From: Nostoc linckia NIES-25
Lineage (GTDB): Bacteria; Cyanobacteriota; Cyanobacteriia; Cyanobacteriales; Nostocaceae
Direction of reading: 5' to 3'
Length of the DNA stretch: 64,000 nt
Assembly (NCBI RefSeq): GCF_002368035.1
Contig: NZ_AP018222.1
Location: 5,557,238-5,621,237, forward strand
The notes under the pieces were generated by a model, which was given only the letters and a program-made list of their open reading frames with translations, did not search any database and had not been told where the DNA came from. Made by a program: the position numbers and the translations under genes. The stretch's first letter is position 1, and every line of letters begins with the position of its first letter. Below are positions 32,300 through 42,120 of the stretch, piece by piece.

Positions 32300-34753
32300 A
32301 TGTTTGAACACTTCACTTCCGAAGCCATTAGAGTAATTATGCTAGCTCAGGAGGAGGCCCGGCGCCTGGGACACAACTTCGTAGGAACTGAACAAATTCT
32401 CCTGGGTTTGATGGGAGAAGGAACTGGGGTTGCTGCTAAAGTGCTGGCGGAATTAGGCGTTACTCTAAAAGACGCACGCCGCGAGGTAGAAAAAATTATT
32501 GGTAGGGGTTCTGGCTTTGTACCGCCAGAGATTCCTTTTACTCCTAAGGTGAAAAGCCTCTTTGAGCAATCGTTTAAAGAAGCTCATAGTTTGGGACAGA
32601 ATTACATTAATACTGAACACTTACTCTTAGGATTAACTGAGGCGGGCGAAGGTGTCGCTGCCAAAGTACTGCAAAATCTAGGGGTTGATTTCAAGACTAT
32701 CCGCAGTGCGATTATTCGCCGTTTGGGTGAAAATTCACCGGCTTTCGCTGGTGGTAGTAGTCAAAAGCGTACCCAAACGCTCACTATGGAAGAGTTTGGC
32801 AGAAATCTAACTAAACTAGCACAAGCAGGTCAACTCGACCCCGTAGTTGGTCGCGAGAAGGAAATTGAGCGTGCTGTCCAAATTCTCGGTCGCCGCACGA
32901 AAAATAATCCCGTGTTGATTGGGGAACCAGGAGTTGGTAAAACTGCGATCGCAGAAGGTTTAGCTCAGCGTATTGTTAATCAAGATATCCCCGAATCGTT
33001 ACAAGATAAGCAAGTCATCAGCCTGGATATGGGTTTATTAGTGGCTGGAACTCGCTTCCGTGGCGATTTTGAAGAACGGATCAAAAAAGTAGTAGAAGAA
33101 GTCCGTTCTGTAGGCAATATCATCTTGGTGATTGACGAAATTCACACCTTAGTCGGCGCTGGTGGTACAGAAGGTGGCTTGGATGCAGCTAACATCCTTA
33201 AACCCGCTTTAGCACGGGGCGAACTCCAGTGTATCGGCGCCACTACCCTCGATGAATATCGTAAGCATATCGAACGCGATGCCGCCCTAGAGCGTCGTTT
33301 CCAACCGATTATGGTCGGCGAACCATCAGTCGAAGAAACCGTACAAATTCTTTACGGCTTGCGCGGTGCCTACGAACAGCACCACAAAGTCACAATTTCT
33401 GACGCGGCAGTGGTAGCAGCAGCTAAGTTGTCAGACCGCTATATTAGCGATCGCTTTTTGCCAGATAAAGCCATAGACTTAATTGATGAAGCTGGCTCCC
33501 GCGTTCGTCTGCGGAACTCTCAAAATTCTGCCAATAAAGAACTCAAGCGCGAACTCGCTGGTGTGACCAAAGCCAAAGAAACAGCAGTCAAAGTCCAAGA
33601 TTTTGACAAAGCCGGACAACTGCGCGACCAAGAATTAGAACTCACAGCAAAACTGCAAAGTGAAATAGCAGAAAGTGAGAAAAATCTCAATACTGCTGTA
33701 GTTGATGAAGAAGACATCGCCCAAATTGTCGCTTCTTGGACTGGCGTACCAGTCAATAAGCTAACTGAATCTGAGTCAGAGTTGCTGTTGCACCTAGAAG
33801 ACACTCTGCACCAGCGGCTTATCGGCCAAGAGCAAGCAGTCACATCTGTGTCTCGTGCCATCCGTCGCGCTCGCGTCGGTCTAAAAAATCCCAATCGTCC
33901 CATTGCTAGCTTTATCTTTTCTGGACCCACTGGCGTTGGTAAAACAGAATTAGCTAAAGCCTTGGCAGCTTATTTCTTTGGTTCGGAAGAAGCGATGATT
34001 CGCTTAGATATGTCCGAATACATGGAAAGCCATACAGTCTCCAAATTAATTGGTTCGCCTCCTGGTTATGTAGGATACGACGAAGGCGGACAGCTAACCG
34101 AACTAGTGCGGCGCAAACCATACACAGTGCTGCTTTTCGACGAAATCGAAAAAGCACACCCCGATGTATTCAATATGCTGCTGCAAATCTTGGATGACGG
34201 TCAACTAACCGATGCCAAAGGCCGAAAAGTCGATTTCAAGAACACGCTGATTATTTTGACTTCTAACATCGGTTCCAAGGTGATTGAAAAAGGCGGTAGT
34301 GGTTTAGGCTTTGATTTTGACACCCAAGCCGACGCTAGTTACAACCGCATTCGCAACTTGGTAAATGAAGAACTGAAAAATTACTTCCGTCCAGAGTTCC
34401 TCAACCGTCTCGATGAAATTATCGTCTTCACCCAGCTTTCTAAGGATGAAGTCAAGCAAATTGCTGAGATCATGCTCCGTGATGTTGCTAGCCGCCTAAC
34501 GGAAAAAGGAATCATTTTAGAAGTTAGCGATCGCTTCAAAGAACGCGTGGTACAAGAAGGGTATAATCCCAGCTATGGCGCTAGACCATTACGCCGAGCA
34601 ATTATGCGCCTGTTGGAAGATTCTCTCGCCGAAGCAATGCTATCTGGTGAAATTGTAGACGGAGATACAGCGATCGTTGATGTTGATGATGACTCTCAAG
34701 TAAAAGTCCAAAAATCAGCAAAACGAGAGTTGCTATTGGCAAATGTTGGCTAA
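32300..34753 (+). CDS. clpC: ATP-dependent Clp protease ATPase subunit ClpC
   Basis: The 817-residue Hsp100/Clp chaperone unfolds substrates for ClpP-type peptidases. It has two N-terminal Clp_N repeats (about 5-75 and 80-150), AAA-1 with Walker A GEPGVGKTA (about 212-220) and VIDEIHTLVGAG, a UVR/M-domain (KVQDFDKAGQLRDQELEL), and AAA-2 with GPTGVGKTELAKAL (about 546-559) and LLFDEIEKAHPDVF. The ATG at 32300 (MFEHFTSEAIRVIML) is the family start, and 19 extra codons upstream are ignored. Length fits ClpC (~820). Abundant and essential in cyanobacteria. Single gene with its own terminator. Confidence 0.96.
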   Translation: MFEHFTSEAIRVIMLAQEEARRLGHNFVGTEQILLGLMGEGTGVAAKVLAELGVTLKDARREVEKIIGRGSGFVPPEIPFTPKVKSLFEQSFKEAHSLGQNYINTEHLLLGLTEAGEGVAAKVLQNLGVDFKTIRSAIIRRLGENSPAFAGGSSQKRTQTLTMEEFGRNLTKLAQAGQLDPVVGREKEIERAVQILGRRTKNNPVLIGEPGVGKTAIAEGLAQRIVNQDIPESLQDKQVISLDMGLLVAGTRFRGDFEERIKKVVEEVRSVGNIILVIDEIHTLVGAGGTEGGLDAANILKPALARGELQCIGATTLDEYRKHIERDAALERRFQPIMVGEPSVEETVQILYGLRGAYEQHHKVTISDAAVVAAAKLSDRYISDRFLPDKAIDLIDEAGSRVRLRNSQNSANKELKRELAGVTKAKETAVKVQDFDKAGQLRDQELELTAKLQSEIAESEKNLNTAVVDEEDIAQIVASWTGVPVNKLTESESELLLHLEDTLHQRLIGQEQAVTSVSRAIRRARVGLKNPNRPIASFIFSGPTGVGKTELAKALAAYFFGSEEAMIRLDMSEYMESHTVSKLIGSPPGYVGYDEGGQLTELVRRKPYTVLLFDEIEKAHPDVFNMLLQILDDGQLTDAKGRKVDFKNTLIILTSNIGSKVIEKGGSGLGFDFDTQADASYNRIRNLVNEELKNYFRPEFLNRLDEIIVFTQLSKDEVKQIAEIMLRDVASRLTEKGIILEVSDRFKERVVQEGYNPSYGARPLRRAIMRLLEDSLAEAMLSGEIVDGDTAIVDVDDDSQVKVQKSAKRELLLANVG

Positions 34754-35236
34754 TATTTATACCTAATCACTTTTTGCTGTAATATTTTAGGAACACTCTA
34801 GCCTCTTGTTTAGGCAGAGGCACAAGCAGGGGCATCTCAGACAAACATCAGTGAAATGGTATTATATCTTTCACCTCTGGTAGAAATACCAGGGGCTTTT
34901 TTTTGGATAATTTTCTTACAGACTCTTTAACGGCATTTTCAAGATGGTTAATCATGGCATTGAGCCGAGATCGCATGACATAATTTTATAACCCTCAATA
35001 ATTCATTTTTATATACTAAACTCGTGTGACTGTTAGTAGCCACCAAAATTTTATAACAACTTAAAATCTACTCATCGTACACATCTGCAAAGCAACATTT
35101 TCTGTAGCTGATAAGGGACTTACAAGTAAAAAAATATTCGATATAAGATTGTTAAGTGTCGATCGTTTAAGGTTCCCAGTCAACGATCGACAGTCAACAA
35201 CACACTCTATATTTAAAAAATAAATGAGGAATAAAC
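34754..35236. other. Intergenic region after clpC
   Basis: 483 bases with the clpC terminator at 34874-34904, then AT-rich sequence. Around 35110-35140 is AAGGGACTTACAAGTAAAAAAATATTC, a relative of the AGGGACTTCCAAATAAAAAAATAT repeat seen at 47405. Near 35160-35200 GTTGACTG/CAGTCAAC-type repeats form GATCGTT...AACGATC. No gene. Confidence 0.5.
34874..34904 (+). terminator. Rho-independent terminator of clpC
   Basis: CCTCTGGTA, GAAA loop and TACCAGGGG form a 9-bp stem (one G-T pair) followed by C and eight T residues. It lies 120 bases past the clpC stop. Confidence 0.88.
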
Positions 35237-35860
35237 ATGGCCCAAGCACTGCCAAAACAAAAACTATTAACCATTGAAGAATTTCTAGAGCAAAAGCCAC
35301 AAGATAATCGGTATGAACTGCATAATGGGATAATTATTGAGATGGCGCAGCCTTCAGGCAAGCATGAAAATGTAACAGGTTTTTTAAGTGTTCAGATAGG
35401 GGTTGAATTTACGCGATTGAACCGCCCTTATAACATTCCAAAAACCGGATTAGTGGGGTTTTCAGATGAAGAAGGCGACTTTGCTTACTGTCCCGACGTG
35501 CTGGTTATCGATCGCCTAAACTTAAAAAATGAGGAACTGTGGGAAAAATACTCTACCGTACAGCAGCCGCAATCAATTCCTTTAGCGATTGAGGTAGTAA
35601 GTACAAACTGGCGTGATGACTACTACAAAAAATATGCCGACTACGAAAAAAAGGGCATTCCTGAATATTGGATTGTCGATTATGCAGGGCTGGGAGGGCG
35701 TGATTTTATCGGAAATCCCAAAGAACCCGCTATTTTTGTCTGCGAGTTGGTTGATGGCGAATATGTCAAAACCCTATTTAGAGGTAATAACCGAATCATT
35801 TCTCCCTGTTTTCCAGAACTGAAACTTACCGTACAGCAGATTTTTGATTCGGCTTTGTAG
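35237..35860 (+). CDS. Uma2 family (DUF820) PD-(D/E)XK protein
   Basis: 207 residues. Features of the cyanobacterial Uma2 family: LLTIEEFLEQKPQDNRYELHNGIIIEMAQPSGKHENV (about 10-46), the nuclease core YCPDVLVIDR (about 85-94), then IPLAIEVVSTNWRDDYYKKYADYEKKGIPEYWIVD (about 115-149) giving the D...E-V-x...K pattern. This family is heavily duplicated in cyanobacteria. The fold is that of a restriction-like endonuclease, but biological roles are unproven. Confidence 0.86.
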   Translation: MAQALPKQKLLTIEEFLEQKPQDNRYELHNGIIIEMAQPSGKHENVTGFLSVQIGVEFTRLNRPYNIPKTGLVGFSDEEGDFAYCPDVLVIDRLNLKNEELWEKYSTVQQPQSIPLAIEVVSTNWRDDYYKKYADYEKKGIPEYWIVDYAGLGGRDFIGNPKEPAIFVCELVDGEYVKTLFRGNNRIISPCFPELKLTVQQIFDSAL

Positions 35861-35890
35861 CTATCGTTAATCCCCAGGCGCTTGCTATAT

Positions 35891-37453
35891 TTACCCAACT
35901 CCTACTAAAGGCTGGGTTATTTCAAGTTTCTGACGTGGCGATCGCCCTGTCAACAGTTCCATTACATCCATCCCATTACCAATTACACCCGGTACGCTGG
36001 GATAGCCAGCACTCGCGCCTACCAAAAACAGGTTCGGTAATTCCGTCACATATCCCAGACGATTTAAACCAACTTGTTTGGGAATTAATTTTGCACCGTA
36101 AATATTACCTTGGGGTTGTCCGAGATAAAATTCGCTGGTGGTGGGTGTACCGTAAACTTTCATTCGCGCGTAATTGTCCACATCTGGAATCAAATCTCGC
36201 ACGCTTGTCATCATCTGCTGATAAACTTCCCGTTTTCTGGCTTTATAGGCTTTTGGGTCGGTTTTATGCAGATATTCAAATGGTTCGTAGGAACAGACAG
36301 TAGCAATTTCTAAAATGTGATGTCCTTCTGGCGCCATCCCTGGTTCGCTGGATTTCATCGTCGGACACGAGAGGAAAATCCACGGATGGCTGAGGTCTCC
36401 CTGCAATTGTTGTCGATATTCTTTGTTGAGGTTGCCTGTGGGATAATACCAAATATTCCAGTTACCGATGCCGTAGCGTTGCGGATCGAAGCGGCTATCT
36501 AAACCCAAGTAAATATTAAAAGCACTAGCTGAGTATTCGTAACGGGTGAGGCGTTGACGTTCTTTGTAACTCAAAGCTTCCGAATCGTGCATCAACTCTA
36601 CTGTTAATTTCGGGTCGAGGTCGCTGATATAAGCTTTGCTGGCGCGATAAGTAATTCCATCGGCAAGTACGCTATGAACGCTACCGTTGCTAACTTGAAT
36701 ATGGTTAACTGGGCTTGAGTACTTGATTACACCTCCACCTGCGGTAATTACATCTGCAATGGTGTTAACAAAATGTTTAAAGTGATGTTTTGGATAATAA
36801 GCGCCTTCTGAGTAGTCGCAAACTAGGGAAGTGTGGGTGAGTAGGGCAATTTCTTCGGGTGGTAGTGCATAGTCGCCACTTTGCCCCGCCAACACTGCTT
36901 GGAGTTTGGGCGATAATCTCGCATCATTATATAAATCTTGTAGTGTCCACTTTCGCTTGCAAAATAAATTAAAATATTTTGGTAACTTCAACCAATCAGA
37001 TGATTTGCGATCGAACCAGCGTACTTCCTGTACCAAGCTGCGAATTTCTTGGTGGAGTCGTTGAATTTCATCGCAGTAATGGTTAATTGCTTTAGCTTCT
37101 TCTGGAAATGTGGAAAGTAAACGCGATCGCAAATTTTCCCAACCCAAAGGAATTTTAAAATCTACCTCTGGTGTAATGACGCGATCGATACACTCAGGAT
37201 GAAGGCTATTAAAGGGTATATCTTGTCCAATATAGTCGAGAAATTGACCTATGGTCTGACCGGAACCACATTGAGAAATATAATGAACATCAGCACAAAA
37301 ACTGTATTCTCCATAATCAAAGGTGTGGCAACATCCACCAGGTAAATAATGTTGTTCTAAAACTGCTACTCGGTAGCCTTGTCGGGTTAAACAAGCTGCG
37401 GCGGAAAGTCCACCCAGTCCGGCTCCTAAAATCACGTAATCGAAGATTTCCAT
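35891..37453 (-). CDS. FAD-dependent oxidoreductase, phytoene desaturase/retinol saturase-like
   Basis: 520 residues. The N-terminal dinucleotide motif is DYVILGAGLGGLSAAACLTRQG (about 5-26), with VLEQHYLPGGCCHTFDYGEYSFCADVHYI next, as in CrtI/CrtH/CrtO and all-trans-retinol 13,14-reductase proteins. The C-terminal FAD region reads LFLVGASAGYPSVPGVIGNGMDVMELL (about 481-507). The ATG at 37453 is chosen because AGGAGG sits seven bases upstream; the longer frame starts with TTG. It could act on a carotenoid or another polyene or lipid. Genes for carotenoid synthesis are not adjacent. Confidence 0.84.
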   Translation of the reverse strand: MEIFDYVILGAGLGGLSAAACLTRQGYRVAVLEQHYLPGGCCHTFDYGEYSFCADVHYISQCGSGQTIGQFLDYIGQDIPFNSLHPECIDRVITPEVDFKIPLGWENLRSRLLSTFPEEAKAINHYCDEIQRLHQEIRSLVQEVRWFDRKSSDWLKLPKYFNLFCKRKWTLQDLYNDARLSPKLQAVLAGQSGDYALPPEEIALLTHTSLVCDYSEGAYYPKHHFKHFVNTIADVITAGGGVIKYSSPVNHIQVSNGSVHSVLADGITYRASKAYISDLDPKLTVELMHDSEALSYKERQRLTRYEYSASAFNIYLGLDSRFDPQRYGIGNWNIWYYPTGNLNKEYRQQLQGDLSHPWIFLSCPTMKSSEPGMAPEGHHILEIATVCSYEPFEYLHKTDPKAYKARKREVYQQMMTSVRDLIPDVDNYARMKVYGTPTTSEFYLGQPQGNIYGAKLIPKQVGLNRLGYVTELPNLFLVGASAGYPSVPGVIGNGMDVMELLTGRSPRQKLEITQPLVGVG

Positions 37454-38229
37454 CTCAGCCTCCTCTAGCAATATTGATTTATCTTGATTTCGGCGTTATG
37501 GTTTTTGATTGCTGTTTTTTACTTGTAAAAATGGCAAAATAGGCAGTATTTTTTCATCTAGCTTTATAGCTTTCACTAAATGAAAATCAGGTAGAATAAC
37601 CATTCAGTAGAACGTGTAAGGATTTTATAGGTGATAGTGGTACATCATCACCAAATCTTTTGATATATAGCTGCGGTACTTTTTAACCCAATACGGTTCG
37701 GTTAACAGGTTTATTCCTCGAAGATCCCCCCAACCACCTTAAAAAGGCTTGCTCACAACCCTCTTTTACCCCCTTAAAAAGGGGGTCGCCGTAGGCGGGG
37801 GGATCTTAACCTAACCGTATTGCTTTTTAATCGATAGGCTAATTCACATTTAGATGCCCTGAAGGGTGTTTAAATTATCCGCATAATTTCGCTGCAAATC
37901 TTTGTGAAAACTTGCAGATAGCTAGGCGGCAATAATTTAATAATCTAAGCTTTTTAATTCATCCTCTATGTATTCAGATTATCTAAGCTAGCAAGAATTA
38001 TTTGACAATGTTTGCTTTTCTTTATAAAAACTGTCTTTAGTTGAAATTAGCTAAAATCATACTTAGTAAATAAGTATAGTAACTAATGAAAAGACTATTT
38101 CTATTAACTTAAAACTTGAAAAATTAACATTAAATTTTAGAAAATCATCTTTAGAATTGCAATAAACTATAATACGTAATTTGCTGTTGTGCAGATTACA
38201 ATTGACTAATGACTAATGACTAATGACCA
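37454..38229. other. Intergenic region with a miniature inverted-repeat element
   Basis: 776 bases between the divergent oxidoreductase gene and holB. It contains the 134-bp element at 37689-37822, then AT-rich sequence without genes. It ends in the heptamer array CTAATGACTAATGAC (about 38203-38233), which runs straight into the holB start codon. Confidence 0.6.
37689..37822. mobile_element. 134-bp inverted-repeat element (CAATACGGTT family)
   Basis: The ends CAATACGGTTCGGTTAA and TTAACCTAACCGTATTG are inverted with one mismatch over 17 bases. Inside lies GATCCCCCCAACCACCTTAAAAAGG with its facing copy CCTTAAAAAGGGGGTC...GGGGGGATC. A second, right-truncated copy starts at 60426, and related GATCCCCCC-type pieces lie near 19060. 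No coding capacity. Confidence 0.8.
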
Positions 38230-39192
38230 ATGACCATTAAGCCATTTACACCACTTGTAGGACAACAGCAAGCCATAGAATTGCTTACTGAAGCTGTTAG
38301 GCAAAAACGAGTTGCTCCAGCTTATTTATTTGTCGGCCCAGATGGTGTAGGCAGGAGTTTAGCAGCCAGGTGCTTTGTGGAATTGCTATTTTCTAGTGAC
38401 ATGGAAATCACTAGTGCTTTACAAAACCGTTTGCGTCAAGGTAACCACCCGGCTTTGTTGTGGGTACAACCAACTTATCAATACCAAGGACAGCGATTTA
38501 CAGCAGCACAAGCGGCTGAAAAAGGACTTAAGCGTAAAGCACCACCTGTAATTCGACTAGAGCAAATTCGGGAAATCACTGAGTTTTTGAGTCGTCCACC
38601 TTTAGACGCACCCAGGAATGTGGTAGTGCTGGAGGAAGCCCAAACAATGGCAGAAGCCGCAGCGAACGCTTTACTCAAAACTTTAGAAGAACCAGGACAA
38701 GCAACGTTAATTTTAATTGCACCTACAGTTGAGTCTGTGTTGCCAACTTTGGTGTCACGCTGTCAGCGCATTCCTTTTTATCGCTTAGATGGACAATCTT
38801 TAGCTGTCGTACTCACACAAACCGGTCATCAGGAAATTTTGCAACATCAGGCAGTATTGAATATAGCAGCTGGCAGTGCGGGAAGTGCGATCGCATCTTA
38901 CGAGCAATTACAAGCTATTCCCCCAGAATTACTGGAAGATTTGAAAAAAGCTCCCAAATCCTACCGCAATGCTTTGGAGTTAGCCAAAAAAATTGATAAA
39001 GATTTAGATATAGAAGCGCAACTATGGTTAGTTGATTATCTTCAACAATTTTACTGGCAGCAGTGGCATCAAGCCAAGGCGATCGAGGAGCTAGAACAAG
39101 CTCGTAAATACTTGCTTGCTTACGCTCAACCACGGCTAGTTTGGGAATGTTTGCTTTTATCTATACTTCAAAAATCAACACTTTATTTATGA
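38230..39192 (+). CDS. holB: DNA polymerase III delta' subunit
   Basis: A 320-residue clamp-loader subunit. AAA+ features are PAYLFVGPDGVGRSLAARCF (about 31-50) with a degenerate P-loop ending GRS rather than GKS/T, VVLEEAQTMAEAAANALLKTLEEP (about 133-156, the delta'-type sensor and SRC region following) and PTLVSRCQRIPF (about 174-185). The zinc-binding Cys cluster of gamma/tau proteins is absent, which fits delta' rather than DnaX. The start codon lies inside an ATGACCA/ATGACTA heptamer array, so the true ATG could be one repeat up or down, but 38230 gives MTIKPFTPLVGQQQAIELL, a natural start. Confidence 0.9.
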   Translation: MTIKPFTPLVGQQQAIELLTEAVRQKRVAPAYLFVGPDGVGRSLAARCFVELLFSSDMEITSALQNRLRQGNHPALLWVQPTYQYQGQRFTAAQAAEKGLKRKAPPVIRLEQIREITEFLSRPPLDAPRNVVVLEEAQTMAEAAANALLKTLEEPGQATLILIAPTVESVLPTLVSRCQRIPFYRLDGQSLAVVLTQTGHQEILQHQAVLNIAAGSAGSAIASYEQLQAIPPELLEDLKKAPKSYRNALELAKKIDKDLDIEAQLWLVDYLQQFYWQQWHQAKAIEELEQARKYLLAYAQPRLVWECLLLSILQKSTLYL

Positions 39193-39598
39193 TAGCGATC
39201 GCCCAACATATTCACAGCTATCTAAACTCTAATTCGCGATCGCTACCATACCAATGCTAATTAGACCTCTTGCTTTCATTGCTTTTTGCAAGAGGTGGGA
39301 AAAGGGATGCATCTTTATTGGGGAAAGGGAAAATACCAAACCTTTCCCCCTTTCCCCTTCCCCTTTTCCCGACTTCTGCAAGAAGTCTATTGTATGATTA
39401 TTCACACGCTAAAATAGTTGTAGGAGCTTTTTGTATCTCTCAGACACTTACTCGGATGTTTAAGTGTCAAAATACATCTTCTCAAGACACTGAAAATTTA
39501 CTCAATTGCCAAAAATTCTGGAAAACAAAAGTCTTGGTAGAGATGACTAATCCAAGCTGCCAAATTATTGTCTTTGAAGATTCCATCCCTGGCTCATC
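39193..39598. other. Intergenic region with AGACCTCTTGC repeat
   Basis: 406 bases. TTGCAAGAGGTGGGAAAAGGG (about 39285) and complementary CCCTTTCCCC...GACTTCTGCAAGAAGTC (about 39345-39388) form an imperfect inverted element. A similar one lies at 23300-23410. An open frame here is repeat-encoded and is not called. Confidence 0.6.
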
Positions 39599-40216
39599 AT
39601 GAACTTAGCACGGAAAATTCCAGCTCTTCTTTTAGGGGCTAGCTTGGTTGCACTTTCCCCGCAATTTTGCACTGCTTCCACTGTTCAAAAGATACCTAAC
39701 CTTGCCCAAGCATCAACTGATTTGCCACTGGTTAAATCAGCAGGACTATCCCCGGATATGAATGTACCTTGGTCAAAACCCGTGAGAATCCTCGACCCTT
39801 TTGAAGGCGAGTTGTTTGGAGTTTTTGACCGCAATTATTTAGGTAGTTCTTTATACCGTAATGGTTCAAACCAAGTTATTAGTTTGTGGACTCCTTCAAG
39901 CGTTAGACTACTGGTAACAGTAAATTACGGTCAAGCTGAGTCTTCTTTCTACACCGCAGGTTATCTGTATCCCAGACCAGATTCTCTGAGGTTTGTGACT
40001 ACCCAAAAAGTAGATAAACTTTTGGTCAAGGTCAGAGAAAAAGTTTTTCAATTAGACGGTTCAACAGGCGCGTTTGTTGTTAATCAAGAATTAGCCACTG
40101 CTTTGAAAAATGCTCCAGATGAGAACTTAGACATCAGGTTAGTATTGGAAGGAGGTCAAACCGTTGATAGCGAAATTGGTAAGGGGACAGTGAAAGCTTG
40201 GCGAAGTATTTACTAA
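39599..40216 (+). CDS. Exported hypothetical protein
   Basis: 205 residues with a signal peptide (about 1-26, KIPALLLGASLVALSPQFCTAS). The mature part has recognisable conserved-looking stretches (PWSKPVRILDPFEGELFGVFDRNYLGSSLYRNGSNQVISLWTPSSVRLLVTVNYG) and is mostly predicted beta-strand. I do not recognise the family. It is likely periplasmic or attached to the outer membrane. The ATG follows TGGCTCATC with no strong ribosome-binding site. Neighbours give no functional clue. Confidence 0.7.
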   Translation: MNLARKIPALLLGASLVALSPQFCTASTVQKIPNLAQASTDLPLVKSAGLSPDMNVPWSKPVRILDPFEGELFGVFDRNYLGSSLYRNGSNQVISLWTPSSVRLLVTVNYGQAESSFYTAGYLYPRPDSLRFVTTQKVDKLLVKVREKVFQLDGSTGAFVVNQELATALKNAPDENLDIRLVLEGGQTVDSEIGKGTVKAWRSIY

Positions 40217-40541
40217 GCAAAAAATTTCTCCTCTCGAACAGGAAGTTACAAATTACACAAAACCCCTCATCTTGGTTAATCAAACTAACACATTCTTTCT
40301 TGTCTGCTTCCTTGCCCCCTCTGTTCTTCCACCTCCTTTGCCCCATTGCCCAGACCCTTTTATTAATCATTTTTATTTATTGAATTAAAAAATAAATATA
40401 ATTGTTTTTATCGTTGAAAGTATTTAAAGTAGAGTTAGCCGGTCAACAATGGGTTGATTGTCAAGTTTTTCTTAGCAATAGCTTAAGGAAATAGATTCAG
40501 TGAATTTGTATATTTAGGTGTGGGTTTAAAATATTACGCCT
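40217..40541. other. Intergenic region, nothing recognised
   Basis: 325 bases ahead of the Rrf2-type regulator. A pyrimidine-rich part at 40295-40350 and an AT-rich part follow. The promoter of the regulator should lie here, possibly autoregulated, but no operator palindrome was identified. Confidence 0.4.
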
Positions 40542-40979
40542 GTGGTAATCTCTAACAAATCAGAATACGCACTTTTAGCCCTGTTAGAGTTGGCAACTTG
40601 CTACCCTAACGGTGACGCCCTGCAAATCCGAGAGATAGCAGCATTACAAGATATACCGAACCGCTACTTAGAACAACTCCTGGCAACATTAAGGCGTGGA
40701 GGTTTAATTAAGAGCATACGCGGAGCCAAAGGTGGGTATGTTTTGGCGCGAGATCCCAGGACAATCACAGTGCTGGATGCTTTTAGCTGTATGGAAGGTT
40801 CGGATGCTGTTGCCTCTACTTGCGAACCGCCCCCCAGCACAGTAGAAGGTGAGCTAATTCAAGAAGTTTGGCAGGAAGCACGTGAAGCCGCTAACTCAGT
40901 ATTGCAAAAATATACACTTCAAGACCTTTGCGAGCGGAGAACAATCCGACAACAGAAGGAATTGATGTATTACATTTAG
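40542..40979 (+). CDS. Rrf2 family transcriptional regulator
   Basis: 145 residues starting at GTG. N-terminal winged helix-turn-helix: SNKSEYALLALLELATCYPNGDALQIREIAALQDIPNRYLEQLLATLRRGGLIKSIRGAKGGYVLARDP, the canonical Rrf2 layout. Two cysteines follow in SCMEGSDAVASTCEPP, which is fewer than the three cluster ligands of IscR, so Fe-S sensing is uncertain and a CymR/cysteine-type regulator is possible. No adjacent iscS or cys genes are present to name its targets. Confidence 0.88.
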   Translation: MVISNKSEYALLALLELATCYPNGDALQIREIAALQDIPNRYLEQLLATLRRGGLIKSIRGAKGGYVLARDPRTITVLDAFSCMEGSDAVASTCEPPPSTVEGELIQEVWQEAREAANSVLQKYTLQDLCERRTIRQQKELMYYI

Positions 40980-41630
40980 TAATATTTACAGCAGTTTTCA
41001 TGTATTTGAACCGCATCTGTCGTAGGGGCTTTAGCATTGCTCATTGGTGTCAATTTAATGTGAAACCCTTATAAAGATGTGATATTCAGTTCTCTCACTG
41101 ACCATCAAGATCCGCGTTACCCCACCCCGATTTTGTCTAAAGCCAAAATCGCCCCTCCCCTTAGCAAGGGGAGGGGTTGGGGGCTTTCTGGGGCAGGTTT
41201 TTTTGATTAGACAAATTTTTGGGATTTTAAAACCAAAATCATTGTCTGAGAACTTAAAACTACGTTCAATAATTGAGAACATTCTCAACTATTTATCGAA
41301 AGCCTAAAAACCTGCCCTTGAAAGGGGGTTGGGGGTGGGGTAAAACTATTGTGGGGCAACAGTTTGAGCTTAAGTTGACACGTATGAGCAATGCTAAAGC
41401 CCCTACCGTGTGGTCTATTTACCTGAAAATAGCTGTAAGTACCGAAAAACCAGAAATATCACTCTGTCATAGCGGGGAGTGGGTAGAAATGCGATTAATC
41501 GCGTCTCTACCCACTCTCCTTTTTAAGCTAGAGTTTTGAAAAATTTGTTATCCGAAATATCTAACTAGACATTTTTTATGATGTAATCCTTAGTAAAAGA
41601 AATTAATGATATAGCCTGTGAGGCTGTTAT
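40980..41630. other. Intergenic region holding MITE copy A
   Basis: 651 bases. The 385-bp element at 41022-41406 fills most of it. The remainder (41407-41630) has a short GAGTGGGTAGAAATGCG...GCGTCTCTACCCACTC hairpin at 41478-41517, itself a small inverted repeat, and the promoter region of the pentapeptide gene. Confidence 0.6.
41022..41406. mobile_element. 385-bp MITE copy A (GTAGGGGCTTTAGC ends)
   Basis: The 37-base ends start GTAGGGGCTTTAGCATTGCT (41022) and close with the inverted AGCAATGCTAAAGCCCCTAC (41406), with only a few mismatches over the 37 bases. The interior carries a nested hairpin core CCCCTCCCCTTAGCAAGGGGAGGGG plus CCTGCCC/GGGCAGG arms. Copy B at 57293-57524 has the same ends but a different, shorter interior. 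There is no transposase, so it is non-autonomous. Confidence 0.85.
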
Positions 41631-42023
41631 ATGTCTCAAATAAATTCTCAACAACCCGTTAATAATGCTGCTACTCTTGTGGAGAGGTATGCAGCAGGAA
41701 AACGAGATTTTAACAAAGCAGAATTGGGTAATGCTGATTTACAAGGTATTAATTTGAAAGGATCTGACCTCAGCTATGCTGACTTGAGTGAAGCTAATTT
41801 GAGCAGTGCTAATTTAAGGGGAACTGATTTAAGCTTCGCCGATCTGAGTCAAGCTAATTTGAGAAATGCCGATCTCAGGGGAGCATTATTAATGTCTGCT
41901 AATCTTCATCAAGCCGATCTTGAAGGAGCGAACTTGGAAAAAGCTGATTACGATCGCAATACCCATTTTCCTGAAAATTTCGACCCAGCCAAAGCAGGTA
42001 TGCAAATCAAAATTGAAGATTGA
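41631..42023 (+). CDS. Cytoplasmic pentapeptide repeat protein
   Basis: 130 residues without a signal peptide. After a 35-residue helical start (AATLVERYAAGKRDFNKAEL) there are about thirteen consecutive A(D/N)LXX pentapeptides (LGNADLQGINLKGSDLSYADLSEANLSSANLRGTDL...LHQADLEGANLEKADY), enough for about three turns of a right-handed beta helix. It ends with a short acidic tail. Function unknown; such proteins are numerous in Nostocales. Confidence 0.85.
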   Translation: MSQINSQQPVNNAATLVERYAAGKRDFNKAELGNADLQGINLKGSDLSYADLSEANLSSANLRGTDLSFADLSQANLRNADLRGALLMSANLHQADLEGANLEKADYDRNTHFPENFDPAKAGMQIKIED

Positions 42024-42120
42024 CTCATTTTAATTTGAGCGATCGCACTTGCCTGAAGATAGAAGATATGGTTACCAAAATAATTCTATTTTGGTAAAAA
42101 GCTTATCTATGAGGTTGAAG

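Noticed and set aside
39270..39602. 110-codon frame before the exported hypothetical gene
   Set aside because: It is made of dispersed AAAGGGG/CCTTTCCCC repeat sequence and overlaps the next gene.
41273..41539. 88-codon frame across MITE copy A
   Set aside because: It spans the right end of the element and unrelated flank, so it is a chance frame.
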